Positions 7,437 to 16,292 of a stretch of DNA of 64,000 bases are shown here, one piece after another; the first letter of the stretch is position 1; the number at the start of each line of letters is the position of its first letter. The position numbers were made by a program, and so were the translations under genes. The stretch is taken from assembly GCF_000716875.1 (NCBI RefSeq), contig NZ_JNWQ01000019.1, forward strand, positions 1 through 64,000, read 5' to 3'. The notes beneath the pieces were generated by a model that was given only the letters and a program-made list of their open reading frames with translations, was not told where the DNA came from and did no database searches. Source of the stretch: Streptomyces novaecaesareae. GTDB taxonomy: Bacteria > Actinomycetota > Actinomycetes > Streptomycetales > Streptomycetaceae.

Positions 7437-8363
7437 TCAGACGGTGAGGACGACCTTGCCGCGCAGGTGCCCGCCCTCACTGATCCGCTGCCCCTCGGCC
7501 GCCTCCGCCAGCGGCAGCACCCGGTGCAGCGGCAGCCGCAGGGTGCCGGCCTCGTGCAGGGCGAGCGCGGTGGCGTAGGCGCGCTGGTGGTAGGACGCGC
7601 CCTCGGTGCCGCCGGTGAAGCGGATGCCGTACTGCTCCGCGCCCACGAAGTCGGCGATGGTCAGGACCCGGTCCGCGCCGCCCGTCAGCTCGACCGACAG
7701 CGGCAGCACCCCGCCCTGCCCGACCGCGTCCAGGGCCCGGTCCACCCCGTCCGGGGCGACCGCGCGCACCCGCTCGGCCAGGCCGTCGCCGTACGCCACC
7801 GGGATCGCGCCGAGCGCGCGCAGGTGGTCGTGGTTGGCCTCGCTCGCGGTGCCGATCACGGTGATCCCGCGCGCCCGGGCGAACTGCAGCAGCACGGTGC
7901 CGACCCCGCCCGCCGCGCCGTGCACCAGCAGGGTCTCGCCCGGCTGCACGCCGAGGACGTCGAGGGCCCGTTCGGCGGTCTCGGCCGCCACCGGGAGCGC
8001 CGCGGCCTCCTCCCAGCCGAGCGAGGCGGGCTTGCGGCTCAGCTGCCCGGCGGGCACCAGCACCTGCTCGGCGTACGCGCCGCCCATCACGGCGCCGAAC
8101 ACCTCGTCGCCGGGGGCGAGACCGCTCACGTCCTCGCCGACGGCCTCCACCACGCCGGCCAGCTCGTAGCCGGGCACGGCAGGGAAGGCCACCGGGAACA
8201 TGTCGACCATCGCGCCGCTGCGCACCTTGTGGTCGAGCGGGTTGACGCCCACCGCGCGGACCGCCACCCGCACCTGGCCGGGCCCGGGGGCGGGCAGCTC
8301 GATGTCGATCGGGCGCAGCACGTCCGCGTCGCCGTACTCGTTGAAGGCCATCGCCTTGGTCAT
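7437..8363 (-). CDS. NADP-dependent quinone oxidoreductase-like (MDR family)
   Basis: 308-residue medium-chain reductase without zinc ligands, of the zeta-crystallin/quinone oxidoreductase type. It has the N-terminal GroES-like fold (AFNEYGDADVLRPIDIELPAP; VGVNPLDHKVRSG) and the NADP-binding VHGAAGGVGTVLLQFARARG near residue 145. CAAGGAG six bases before ATG 8363 sets the start (an upstream in-frame start at 8411 lacks this). Likely reduces quinones or enones with NADPH. It is divergent from the LuxR-type gene at 8512. Confidence 0.87.
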   Translation of the reverse strand: MTKAMAFNEYGDADVLRPIDIELPAPGPGQVRVAVRAVGVNPLDHKVRSGAMVDMFPVAFPAVPGYELAGVVEAVGEDVSGLAPGDEVFGAVMGGAYAEQVLVPAGQLSRKPASLGWEEAAALPVAAETAERALDVLGVQPGETLLVHGAAGGVGTVLLQFARARGITVIGTASEANHDHLRALGAIPVAYGDGLAERVRAVAPDGVDRALDAVGQGGVLPLSVELTGGADRVLTIADFVGAEQYGIRFTGGTEGASYHQRAYATALALHEAGTLRLPLHRVLPLAEAAEGQRISEGGHLRGKVVLTV

Positions 8364-8511
8364 GGAAGCTCCTTGGGATTGCGTGGAGTTGGCACCTCCG
8401 ACGGTTTCCATCCTGGTCCGGGGCCACGGTCAGGGCCCCTGGGCTTTCGGCCGGTTCGACCTGTCCGAACGGCCAGGCAGTGCCGGGCCCGACCGGACTA
8501 GACTCGACGGA

Positions 8512-9996
8512 ATGGACGGTGCGGACGGCGTGACTGGGACGAGCAACGCGGGCAACGCGGGCAACGCGGGCAACGCGAATGGCGCAAAGAGCACGACCAG
8601 CGCGAGCGGCGCGAACGGACGGTGGCAGGAGGCCTGGGCCCGCCCCGAGGACGCCCTGGCGCGGGCCGTGGAGGTGCTGCGCGCACCGCGGCCGGACATC
8701 CTGCCCCGCCTCTCCCGCACCCTCGCCACCCTCGTGCCGCACGTGGCGGTCGCCCAGCTCAGCGGCGTCTGCACCTACTCCCCCACGCACGCCCACGGCC
8801 TGCCCGAGCTGGCCGACGGCATCAGCGGCCTGGAGCTGTCCCGGTTGGCCGAGCGCGCCACCGCGACCATCGCGACCGGCCGCCCCTGGCAGGGCGAGGC
8901 CGATCTCGCGGGCCGCACCCGGCCGGTGGTGGTCGTCTCGGCCGCATCGGGCGGCGCCACACCGACCGACGACGCCGCGCCGACCAGCGACGTACCGACC
9001 AGCTCCGTCAACGGAGCCGTCCTCGTCCTCGTCCGGGCGGACGCCACCCCCGTGGCCCCGGGGGCGCTCGCCGTGCTGCAGCAGCTGTGGGAGCTGGTCG
9101 TCGCCCACTCCGACCACCGCGCCACCGACGCCGCACCCAAGCACGCGGCCGCGTCCCGCGCCTCCGCCAACGCCCGCGCCCGGGCGATCGCCGAGTTCAC
9201 CGGCACGCACAGCGCCGCGCTCAGCGCGATCCTGGCGCCGCTGCGCTCGGCCGACCTGGACGACGCGACCGCGCGCCGCAGCGCCACCGAGCTGGCCGTC
9301 ACCGCCCTGCTCGACCTGCGCCAGGGCGCCGACCTGGACCGTACGCTCAGCGAGGAGCCCGCCGGGGCCGCGTTCGCCCGGCTCGCCCGGGAGCTGCGCC
9401 CGCTGCTGCGGCACACCCGGGTCCGGCTGGACTCGGCGCCGCCCGCCGAGGCCACCCGCTCCGTCCCGGCCGACGCCGCGCACACCGCCCGCGATGCCGT
9501 CCGGGCGGCGGTCCTGCTGATGCTGGAGCAGGAGAAGCCGACCCGCCTGCACGTGAGTTGGCAGTTCACCCCGGAGGACGCCCTGCGGGCGGTGGTCCGC
9601 GGTGACGGCCTCGGCGTGCTGGCCGTCGACGCCCTCGCCGTCCACCGCACCACGGACCGCATCGCCGCCCTCGGCGGCCGCTGCACCGTCGAGGCCGTCC
9701 CCGGTTGGGGCACCACGGTGACGGTCGACCTGCCGCTCAGCCTCCCCGAGCCGTCCCTCGCCACCGACCCGCTGGACGGCCTCCAGCCACGGGAGTCGGA
9801 GGTCCTCGACCAGCTCGCCCAGGGCCGCCGCAACCGCGACATCGCCGCGGCGCTGCACATCAGCGAGTCGACGGTGAAGTTCCACGTCGCCAACATCCTG
9901 GCGAAGCTGGGCGTGGCCTCACGCGGCGAGGCCGCGGCCCTGGCCCACCGTGCCGGGATGCCGGCCGGCACGGTCGGGCTGCACGTGGCGCCCTGA
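8512..9996 (+). CDS. LuxR-type regulator with degenerate ATPase-like domain
   Basis: 494-residue protein. Residues 8-25 are low-complexity NAG repeats from a 9 bp DNA repeat. The middle (about 50-260) looks GAF-like, residues 290-410 resemble the end of a histidine-kinase ATPase fold (GDGLGVL, then GWGTTVTVDLPL) but the N-box is not recognisable, and 420-485 is a LuxR helix-turn-helix (LQPRESEVLDQLAQGRRNRD, then HISESTVKFHVANILAKLGV). So it looks like a sensor kinase fused straight to an output domain with no receiver. TAGACT lies seven bases before ATG 8512, suggesting a leaderless start. Target genes are unknown; the divergent reductase is a candidate. Confidence 0.75.
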   Translation: MDGADGVTGTSNAGNAGNAGNANGAKSTTSASGANGRWQEAWARPEDALARAVEVLRAPRPDILPRLSRTLATLVPHVAVAQLSGVCTYSPTHAHGLPELADGISGLELSRLAERATATIATGRPWQGEADLAGRTRPVVVVSAASGGATPTDDAAPTSDVPTSSVNGAVLVLVRADATPVAPGALAVLQQLWELVVAHSDHRATDAAPKHAAASRASANARARAIAEFTGTHSAALSAILAPLRSADLDDATARRSATELAVTALLDLRQGADLDRTLSEEPAGAAFARLARELRPLLRHTRVRLDSAPPAEATRSVPADAAHTARDAVRAAVLLMLEQEKPTRLHVSWQFTPEDALRAVVRGDGLGVLAVDALAVHRTTDRIAALGGRCTVEAVPGWGTTVTVDLPLSLPEPSLATDPLDGLQPRESEVLDQLAQGRRNRDIAAALHISESTVKFHVANILAKLGVASRGEAAALAHRAGMPAGTVGLHVAP

Positions 9997-10020
9997 GCCC
10001 CGCCGACACCCGGACGGAGT

Positions 10021-10740
10021 TCAGCCCAAGGTGACCAGCCGGGCCCCGCCGTCCGCCTCGATGACGGTGCCGGTGAGGTTGCGGTTGGTCGCCGCCAGCA
10101 CCACCACGTCCGCGATGTCCTCGGCGGTGGCGACCCGCCGGGCGGGCAGCTGCTCGGCGGCCTGGGCGAAGTAGGCCTTCCGCGCCTCCGCGGGCAGCCC
10201 GTTCCACCAGGGCGTGTCGACCAGCCCCGGGGAGACGCCGTTGACCCGGATCGGCGCCAGCTCCGCCGCGAGCGGCTTGACCAGGGCTTCGACGGCGCCG
10301 TTGATCGCCGCGATGCCGGCCGTGCCGGGGATGCCGGAGCGGGCGGTGGTCGCACCGAGCAGGGTTATCGACCCGGTGGGCGCGAGGTGCGGCAGGGCGG
10401 CCTGGACGGTGGTGAGGTGCCCCCAGAACTTGGCGTCGAAGGCGCGGCGCAGCATGGTGAGGTCCAGGTCGGCGATCGGGCCGGGCCCCTCGCTGCCGGC
10501 GAGCGTGACGACCAGCCAGTCGATCCGCCCGATCGACTCGATCACCCCGGTGATCTGTGCCCGGTCGCCGCCGTCGGCCCGGTGGCCGGTCAGCTCCGGG
10601 TCGGTGCCGGCGACGGCAGCCAGCTTCTCCGGGTCGCGGCCGACGACGTGGACGTCGGCGCCGAGGCCGTGCAGCCGACGCGCGGTGGCCAGCCCGATGC
10701 CGGAGGTCCCGCCGACGACCAGTGCGGTGTGCTTGCTCAC
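10021..10740 (-). CDS. Atypical SDR family protein lacking the catalytic Tyr-Lys
   Basis: 239-residue Rossmann protein with the SDR cofactor motif GGTSGIG near residue 10 and HVVGRDP (NADP-like). At the usual Y-x-x-x-K position it reads GIAAINGAVEAL, so by alignment tyrosine is isoleucine and lysine is asparagine. The serine region is GATTARSG. It may bind NADP without classical chemistry, or use other residues. The gene diverges from a TetR regulator (10837), its probable repressor. Confidence 0.75.
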   Translation of the reverse strand: MSKHTALVVGGTSGIGLATARRLHGLGADVHVVGRDPEKLAAVAGTDPELTGHRADGGDRAQITGVIESIGRIDWLVVTLAGSEGPGPIADLDLTMLRRAFDAKFWGHLTTVQAALPHLAPTGSITLLGATTARSGIPGTAGIAAINGAVEALVKPLAAELAPIRVNGVSPGLVDTPWWNGLPAEARKAYFAQAAEQLPARRVATAEDIADVVVLAATNRNLTGTVIEADGGARLVTLG

Positions 10741-10836
10741 GAACTCTCATCTCCCCGATGGAAAAACTCCCGGCCCGACGCCGGAGTCAATTTCAAACCG
10801 TGACGTCTCGTCTCGAATTGCGGTAGCGTGGCAAGC

Positions 10837-11430
10837 GTGACCGAGCAACGAGAAGATCTCCCCCGCCCCGGCCGCAAGCGCAGCGAGGAGAGCCGGCTGG
10901 CGATCCTGACCGCCGCCTTCCAACTCCTCGGCGAGGTCGGCTACGCCGCCCTCACGATCGAGGGCATCGCGACCCGCTCGGGCACCGGGAAGCAGACCAT
11001 CTACCGCTGGTGGCCCGCCAAGGCCGACGTCCTGATGGACGCGTTGGCCACCAAGGCCGACCTGTACGTGGCGGTGCCCGACACCGGCAGCCACCCGGCC
11101 GACCTACGCGAGTTCCTGCGCGCCAGCATGGTGCTGGGCCGCCGCCCCGAGGTCGCCGCCGGACTGCGCGCGCTCATGGCGGAGGCGCAGATCGACCCCG
11201 CGTTCGGCGAGCGGTTCCGCGCGTCCTTCCTGCAGCCGCGCCGCGACGCGCTCGGCGCCCTGCTCGACCGGGCCCGGCTGCGCGGCGAACTCCCGCCCGG
11301 CCTGTCCGTCGGCACCGGCATCGACCTGGTGTTCGGCGTCGTCTGGTACCGGCTGCTGGCCACCGGGCAGGAGTTCGACGACCTGCTCGTCGAGGAGCTG
11401 GTCGGCGTGCTGACCTACGGTGGCAACTGA
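10837..11430 (+). CDS. TetR family transcriptional regulator
   Basis: 197-residue repressor-type protein with the N-terminal TetR helix-turn-helix (AILTAAFQLLGEVGYAALTI, then GTGKQTIYRWWPAKADVL) and a helical ligand domain with a TetR_C-like core (LRALMAEAQIDPAFGERF). TAGCGT (10824-10829) lies seven bases before GTG 10837, so I prefer that start; an in-frame GTG at 10828 overlaps the -10 box. The divergent SDR is the obvious target, and a phosphatase gene follows 24 bp downstream. Confidence 0.85.
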   Translation: MTEQREDLPRPGRKRSEESRLAILTAAFQLLGEVGYAALTIEGIATRSGTGKQTIYRWWPAKADVLMDALATKADLYVAVPDTGSHPADLREFLRASMVLGRRPEVAAGLRALMAEAQIDPAFGERFRASFLQPRRDALGALLDRARLRGELPPGLSVGTGIDLVFGVVWYRLLATGQEFDDLLVEELVGVLTYGGN

Positions 11431-11454
11431 CGACGTCCATCGGAGAGGGGCGAC

Positions 11455-11892
11455 ATGACCGACCGGCCGACCACCTGGGATCCCGAGACCCCCGGCCTCC
11501 TGCGGCTGCCCTCCGGCCGCCTCCTGCGCGGCCGCGGCCTGATCCGTCCGCTGCCGCCCGGACCCCGACCCGCCTTCGGCCTCTACCTGTTGGGCCGGCC
11601 GCCGAGGGACATCGAGTGGGAGCACCGCTGGCTGCGCTGGCCCGATTTCCGGCTGCCGAGCGACCGCGCGGACGCGGCCGACGCCTTCCGCGAGGCCTGG
11701 CAGCGCGCCGCGACCGAACGCGTCGAACTCGCCTGCGCGGGCGGGCGCGGACGTACGGGCACGGCGCTCGCCTGCATCGCCGTCCTGGACGGCGTCCCGG
11801 CCGCGGAGGCGGTCGCCTACGTACGGGAGCACTACAGCCGGCACGCCGTCGAGACGCCGTGGCAACGGAAGTTCGTCGAGCGGCTGGCCTAG
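11455..11892 (+). CDS. Protein-tyrosine-phosphatase family protein
   Basis: 145-residue cytoplasmic protein with the PTP signature C-x5-R(S/T) as CAGGRGRTGT near residue 99, followed by the helix ALACIAVLDG. The residue before the cysteine is alanine, not the usual histidine. A candidate general acid is D in WPDFRLP. A GGAGAGGGG ribosome site precedes ATG 11455. It likely removes phosphate from protein tyrosine or serine, or is a related inositol-phosphatase-type enzyme. It is probably co-transcribed with the TetR gene and is followed by a small hairpin. Confidence 0.75.
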   Translation: MTDRPTTWDPETPGLLRLPSGRLLRGRGLIRPLPPGPRPAFGLYLLGRPPRDIEWEHRWLRWPDFRLPSDRADAADAFREAWQRAATERVELACAGGRGRTGTALACIAVLDGVPAAEAVAYVREHYSRHAVETPWQRKFVERLA

Positions 11893-11910
11893 GCGGCCGA
11901 ACGGGCCGCC
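11892..11910 (+). terminator. Short hairpin terminator
   Basis: GGCGGCC, loop GAACG, GGCCGCC begins on the last base of the phosphatase stop codon. Seven GC pairs without a U-tract; a plausible but modest terminator. Confidence 0.5.
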
Positions 11911-11995
11911 CGGTATCCGGTCGGCCCCGGCGGACGGACCCGGCCTGTACGGTGCTCCTGCGCGCGCCCGTTCGGGCCTCGCTCTGCCCGGGGGT

Positions 11996-12358
11996 TCACT
12001 CCTCCGGGAGGAGGGTGAAGTCGGCCGGTTCGCCGTCCATGGTGAAGCGCTGCGGTGCGCCCGGCACCTCGGGGTGCCAGCCGGCGGCGAGGCCGGCGCG
12101 GATCAGGGCCGCGGTCAAGGCGGGCGTGACCGGGGCGAGTTGGAAGACCTCGGCGATGCGGTCGGCGGGGGCGGTCAGCAGGATGCCGTGGTTGAGCCAG
12201 GGGTCGTCGAAGCAGCGGGCGACCTCCAGCGGGCGGCCCGAGCGGCCGCCGGTGTCAAGCCAGGCGCGCACCACCACGTGCGAGGCGTCACGGGGACGGA
12301 TGATCCACCGGTAGTCGCGGCCGTCGACGTGGATCCTGCGCGGTGTCCTCGGGGCCAT
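11996..12358 (-). CDS. Conserved hypothetical protein
   Basis: 120-residue soluble protein I do not recognise. It starts with a basic segment (MAPRTPRRIHVDGRDYRW) and has ASHVVVRAWLDTGG, PWLNHGILLTAPADRIAE and ends DFTLLPEE. No signal peptide or membrane segment. Codon use matches the neighbours. It looks like the small streptomycete proteins often annotated 'hypothetical'. Its 5' end is only 62 bp from the end of the NmrA gene on the same strand. Confidence 0.6.
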   Translation of the reverse strand: MAPRTPRRIHVDGRDYRWIIRPRDASHVVVRAWLDTGGRSGRPLEVARCFDDPWLNHGILLTAPADRIAEVFQLAPVTPALTAALIRAGLAAGWHPEVPGAPQRFTMDGEPADFTLLPEE

Positions 12359-12420
12359 CCCGCCACCGTACGCCCCCGACCGACGGGCACCCCGACCGAC
12401 AAGGCCCGGACGGGCACGCC

Positions 12421-13299
12421 TCAGATGTCCCAGCTGCGGCCGGCCGCCCAGCACTCCAACGACTGCCACGCGATGTCCGGGTGGGCGGCATGCAGGGCGT
12501 CGGTGTCGATGTCAAGGCCGGGGGCCTGGAAGTAGCGGAACATCGCGGCCAGGTCTTCCGAGTACCCGGCGGCGACGGAGAGCGGCACCTCCTCGAAGCG
12601 GATGTCGCGTCCGCTCGCCGCGCCGATGGCGGCGGCGATCTGCTCGCCGGTGCGCCACTGCGAGGCGATGTCGATGCGCCGGCCGGTGTAGGCCTCGGGG
12701 TGGGCGAGGACGTGGGCGGCGAAGGCGCCGATGGTGTCGGCGGCGATCACCGGGAGGGGGACTCCGGGGGGCATGGGGAGGTGGAAGACGCCGTCCCGGA
12801 GCGATCGGAGCGTCCAGCCGTTGGCGTAGTTCTCCATGAACGCGGCCGGGCCGAGGACGGTCCAGGGCAGGCCGAGGGTGGCCAGGTGCCGCTCGATGCG
12901 GCGCTTGCTCTCGAAGTGGGGGATGCCGGTCGGGCGGTCGGCATTGGCGGCGGAGGCGAGGACGACGTGCCGGACGCTGCCGCTCGCGCGGGCGGCGTCG
13001 AGCAGGGTGGTGCCCTGGTGGACCTCGGTGCCCGGGTCGCTGCCGAACGGGGTGGACATCGCGAACAGTGCGCCGGTGCCGTCCAGCGCCGCCGCCAGCG
13101 AGGCGGGCTCGTCGAAGTCGGCGCGGACCACTTCTGCGCCGAGTGCGGCGAGTGCGGCGGCGGCCGGGGAGCCGGTGTCGCGGGTGAGGGCGCGGACCGG
13201 GCGGCCGGCGCGCAGCAGGGCGCGGGCGGTGGCGCCGCCCTGGGCGCCGGTGGCACCGGTGACGGCGACGGGAAGCGAAGGCTCGAATATCTGCGCCAT
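12421..13299 (-). CDS. NmrA/HSCARG-like NAD(P)-binding protein
   Basis: 292-residue atypical SDR of the NmrA group. The N-terminal nucleotide site is VTGATGAQGGATARALL, with RALTRD after strand 2 (NADP-like), and later SKRRIERHLATLGLPWTVLGP. The classical Y-x-x-x-K is not conserved, as in redox-sensing NmrA proteins. TATGTT eight bases before ATG 13299 suggests a leaderless start. It is divergent from a MarR gene 68 bp away, a typical enzyme/repressor pair; possible substrates are unknown. Confidence 0.82.
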   Translation of the reverse strand: MAQIFEPSLPVAVTGATGAQGGATARALLRAGRPVRALTRDTGSPAAAALAALGAEVVRADFDEPASLAAALDGTGALFAMSTPFGSDPGTEVHQGTTLLDAARASGSVRHVVLASAANADRPTGIPHFESKRRIERHLATLGLPWTVLGPAAFMENYANGWTLRSLRDGVFHLPMPPGVPLPVIAADTIGAFAAHVLAHPEAYTGRRIDIASQWRTGEQIAAAIGAASGRDIRFEEVPLSVAAGYSEDLAAMFRYFQAPGLDIDTDALHAAHPDIAWQSLECWAAGRSWDI

Positions 13300-13367
13300 G
13301 CAGACAACATAGAGAGAAATGCCTGCGTAGCGCAACTATTAATCGAGGTGCCCGCTACCCTTCCCCC

Positions 13368-13847
13368 ATGACGACCCGCGATGCCCTGATGGCGCAGCTG
13401 TGGCCGGTCTCGCGCCGCTACCTGGCCTCCTACGTGCTGTTCAACCAGGCCGTCGCCGACCACCTCGGCATGCACCCGACCGACGTGCAGTGCCTCAACC
13501 TGCTCACCCTGGAGGACGGCCCGGTCACCACCGGCCGGATCGCCGAACTCACCGGACTCACCAGCGGCTCCGCCACCCGGCTGGTCGACCGCCTGGAGAA
13601 GGCCGGGCTGGTCGCCCGCCAGCGGGACGACGCGGACCGCCGCCGGGTCCTGGTCGCCGTCCTCCCCGAGGCGCTGGAGCGCTTCGGGGAGGTGTGGCGC
13701 AGCCTCGGCGCCGACTGGGCGGCGGTCCTCGACGAGGACAGCGAGGCCGAACTGGCCTTCCTGCTACGGCACATGAACCGCACGGTGGAGCTCAGCCACC
13801 GCCAGATCGCCCGCCTGGCGGGCGAGGACTCCCAGCGCCTGCCCTAG
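13368..13847 (+). CDS. MarR family transcriptional regulator
   Basis: 159-residue winged-helix regulator. Recognition region TTGRIAELTGLTSGSATRLV followed by the wing RQRDDADRRRVLVAV; flanking helices form the dimer interface. It most likely represses the divergent NmrA-like gene from the 68 bp shared promoter region, which includes an AT-rich stretch unusual for this window. Start ATG 13368 follows CCCTTCCCCC without a clear Shine-Dalgarno. Confidence 0.87.
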   Translation: MTTRDALMAQLWPVSRRYLASYVLFNQAVADHLGMHPTDVQCLNLLTLEDGPVTTGRIAELTGLTSGSATRLVDRLEKAGLVARQRDDADRRRVLVAVLPEALERFGEVWRSLGADWAAVLDEDSEAELAFLLRHMNRTVELSHRQIARLAGEDSQRLP

Positions 13848-13871
13848 GCCTGCCCCAGGTGTTCCGATCGG

Positions 13872-14879
13872 CTACGTCTTGCGCAGCTCCGGTGCCGGGA
13901 CGCCGATCAGCAGCCGCCGCACCGCGTCCCAGGCCGCGCGGAGGGCGGCCGCGCACGCGCGGGTGTCGGAGCCGAGCAGGCGCAGCCAGGCGCCGCTGTC
14001 CTGCGGGAGCACGCTGACGCCGTGGAGCAGGCCGCGGTCGGCCAGGGCCTCGTGCAGCGCGTCCGCGATCCGGGCGGCCGGGGCGAGCGGGCTGAGGACG
14101 TACAGGCTGGACATCACGTCGTGTCCGGCGAGCACGGCCGGCCCGGTGACTCCGCCGCCGGTGACTCCGCCGCCGCCGGCCCCGCCGCCACGGCCGGAGG
14201 GCTCCAGCCGCACGGTGTCGACCGCCACCAACTCGCCGTCCGGGCGCCGCACTTCGAGGTCCGAGGCGAACACCCGGTAGGCATTGCGCTCGCCGCGGGC
14301 CAGGCGGCCGGCCAGCACCGTCTCACCGGCCAGGACGGTCGCGCCCGGGTCGACGGTCAGGACGGTGCGCTGGTAGAGCCGGGAGTCCACGAAGGGGATC
14401 ACCGGCTCGGGCAGGTACTCGACGTAGGCGCCGGGGCCGGCCTCCAGGTGGAGGAGCTGCGTCGCGTAGTCGAATTCCATCCGGTAGACCTTGGTGGCCG
14501 CCTGGGTGGTGAGGTGGACGGCCGTGTCGGCGCCGCAGCGCACGTCCGTCCGCAGCCGGTCGGCCTGCAGGATGCCGCCGCCGGTGGACATCAGGAAGGT
14601 GACGGCGAGGTCGGGGCGGGCCGGGTCGTAGTACAGCGGGCGCATGATCTGCAGCGGCGACTTCTGGTAGTGGCCGGTGAGTTCGGTGCGCCCGCCGATG
14701 TTCTCGAAGGCCAGCTCCAGCAGCCCGACCTTGCCGGGGCGCCCGACCCCGAGGGTGTCGGGCGTCCCGGCGTGCCGGCGGACCTCGTACGGGACGCGGG
14801 CCGGTTCGTAGTGCCGGGGGTCGAGCCGGGGTACTGCCGCCGGTGCGACGCCCTCCACCGCCTCGGGGGAGGCCGTCAC
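13872..14879 (-). CDS. ureD: Urease accessory protein UreD
   Basis: 335-residue UreD/UreH-family chaperone that binds apo-urease and, with UreF and UreG, forms the nickel-delivery complex. Characteristic stretches are [25 protein letters not shown] and [20 protein letters not shown] glycine-rich insert (near residue 232) comes from a small GGN repeat. It is the last gene of the urease operon and its start overlaps the ureG stop by four bases. The convergent MarR gene ends 24 bp away. Confidence 0.93.
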   Translation of the reverse strand: MTASPEAVEGVAPAAVPRLDPRHYEPARVPYEVRRHAGTPDTLGVGRPGKVGLLELAFENIGGRTELTGHYQKSPLQIMRPLYYDPARPDLAVTFLMSTGGGILQADRLRTDVRCGADTAVHLTTQAATKVYRMEFDYATQLLHLEAGPGAYVEYLPEPVIPFVDSRLYQRTVLTVDPGATVLAGETVLAGRLARGERNAYRVFASDLEVRRPDGELVAVDTVRLEPSGRGGGAGGGGVTGGGVTGPAVLAGHDVMSSLYVLSPLAPAARIADALHEALADRGLLHGVSVLPQDSGAWLRLLGSDTRACAAALRAAWDAVRRLLIGVPAPELRKT

Positions 14880-15496
14880 GCCGGCACCTTCCGGAAGGTC
14901 TCCAGGAAGGCGGCGATCTCCTCCAGCCCCTCCCCCGTCAGGCAGTTGGTGAGCACCACCGGCCCGCCCTCGCGCACCCGGCGGGCGTCGGACTCCATGA
15001 TGCCGAGGTCGGCGCGGACGTACTGGGCGATGTCGATCTTGTTGATGACCAGCAGGTCGGACTCGGTGATGCCCGGGCCGCGCTTGCGGGGCATCTTCTC
15101 GCCCTCGGCGGTGTCGAGGACGAACAGGAACAGGTCCACCAGCACCGGGCTGAAGGTCAGCGTGAGGTTGTCGCCGCCGGACTCGTACAGCAGGGTGTCG
15201 ACGTCCGGGAAGCGCTCCAGCATCTCGGCGCCGGCCGCGAGGTTCATCGTCGGGTCGTCGCGGACGGCGGTGTGCGGGCAGGCGCCGGTCTCCACGCCGA
15301 CCACCCGCTCCGGGTCGAGCACCCCGGCGAGGGTGCGGCGCACGTGCTCGGCGTCCTCCTGGGTGTAGATGTCGTTGGTGATGACGGCGGGGCGGTGGCC
15401 GCCCGCGATCAGCACCGGGACGAGCGCCTCGATCAGCGCCGTCTTGCCGGAGCCGACCGGCCCGCCGATGCCCACGCGGAGCACGTTCTCGGTCAT
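14876..15496 (-). CDS. ureG: Urease accessory GTPase UreG
   Basis: 206-residue SIMIBI GTPase. P-loop [15 protein letters not shown] near residue 11, [10 protein letters not shown], the metal-site CPH in [12 protein letters not shown], and the G4 motif NKID. It hydrolyses GTP to drive nickel insertion into UreC. GGAGG eight bases before ATG 15496 selects this start over an in-frame one at 15514. No long N-terminal histidine tail is present, so nickel storage must come from another protein, possibly the His-rich protein at 18474-19403. Confidence 0.95.
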   Translation of the reverse strand: MTENVLRVGIGGPVGSGKTALIEALVPVLIAGGHRPAVITNDIYTQEDAEHVRRTLAGVLDPERVVGVETGACPHTAVRDDPTMNLAAGAEMLERFPDVDTLLYESGGDNLTLTFSPVLVDLFLFVLDTAEGEKMPRKRGPGITESDLLVINKIDIAQYVRADLGIMESDARRVREGGPVVLTNCLTGEGLEEIAAFLETFRKVPA

Positions 15497-15530
15497 GGGG
15501 TGTCCTCCACTCATGGGGTCTTCGGGGTCT

Positions 15531-16292
15531 TCAGGTCGCGAACAGCCGGGCCTCGGCCCGCTCGTGCCGTCCGGACATCGCGTCCGCGACCGGCACGCAG
15601 CCGCCGAGGTCCGCCAAGTCCCGTTCCAGTGCTGCCGCGACGACCTCCCGGATCACCGGTGCGGCCGCTCGCAGCACCACCTGTGCCCGGCGGTGGTCGG
15701 TGAGCCGCAGCCGCAGCGCGGCGCCGACGAAGCTCGTGCAGAACGCGAACAGGTCGCTGGTGACGGCCTGTTCGACGGGCACGGCGGCCGAGGCGTACGC
15801 CACCCCGGCGGCCACCGCCTGGCAGCCGGGGGCGCGCTTGTCCGCGACCAGCTCCGCGTACCGTTCCAGCGGCTCGCCGCCCACCGACTCCCGGGCGATG
15901 TCCAGGAGTTGGCGTCCGGTCCGGGTGGCGGCCAGCCGCAGCTCGCGGTTGAGCCTGGTGGCGTGCAGCCGACGGTCGGTCTCGGCCAGCAGCTCCCAGT
16001 CGCCCGCCGTGGCGGCCCGGTGGGCGAGGACGAGTGCGGTGGCGTCGGAGGGGCCGACGCCGTGCCGCAGCAGGTCGGTGAGCAGCGCGGGCATCGTGTC
16101 GGCGGTGACGGCCTTGGCCTGGGCGTAGCCCTCCAGGCCGTGCGAGAGGGTGTAGAAGCCGCTGGGGAAGGCGGAGTCGGTCAGTTGGAGGCAGACCAGC
16201 AGGGCGTCCAACCCGGAATCGGCGGCGGTATCGGCGGCATCGGCGGCGGTGGCGGTGTCGGCCGCCGTACCCGCCGCGGTGTCGGTGATCAC
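15531..16292 (-). CDS. ureF: Urease accessory protein UreF
   Basis: 253-residue all-helical UreF, which recruits UreG and gates GTP hydrolysis in the UreD-F-G complex. Recognised by [28 protein letters not shown] and the conserved C-terminal helices ([17 protein letters not shown]). The first 30 residues are an alanine/threonine/aspartate tract ([18 protein letters not shown]) built from slippage repeats. GTG 16292 overlaps the ureC stop as GTGA, so translation is coupled. Confidence 0.92.
   Translation of the reverse strand: MITDTAAGTAADTATAADAADTAADSGLDALLVCLQLTDSAFPSGFYTLSHGLEGYAQAKAVTADTMPALLTDLLRHGVGPSDATALVLAHRAATAGDWELLAETDRRLHATRLNRELRLAATRTGRQLLDIARESVGGEPLERYAELVADKRAPGCQAVAAGVAYASAAVPVEQAVTSDLFAFCTSFVGAALRLRLTDHRRAQVVLRAAAPVIREVVAAALERDLADLGGCVPVADAMSGRHERAEARLFAT

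Noticed and set aside
6159..8501. Long + strand frame across the SDR and quinone-reductase genes
   Set aside because: Low-complexity antisense translation; the minus strand has two textbook enzymes.
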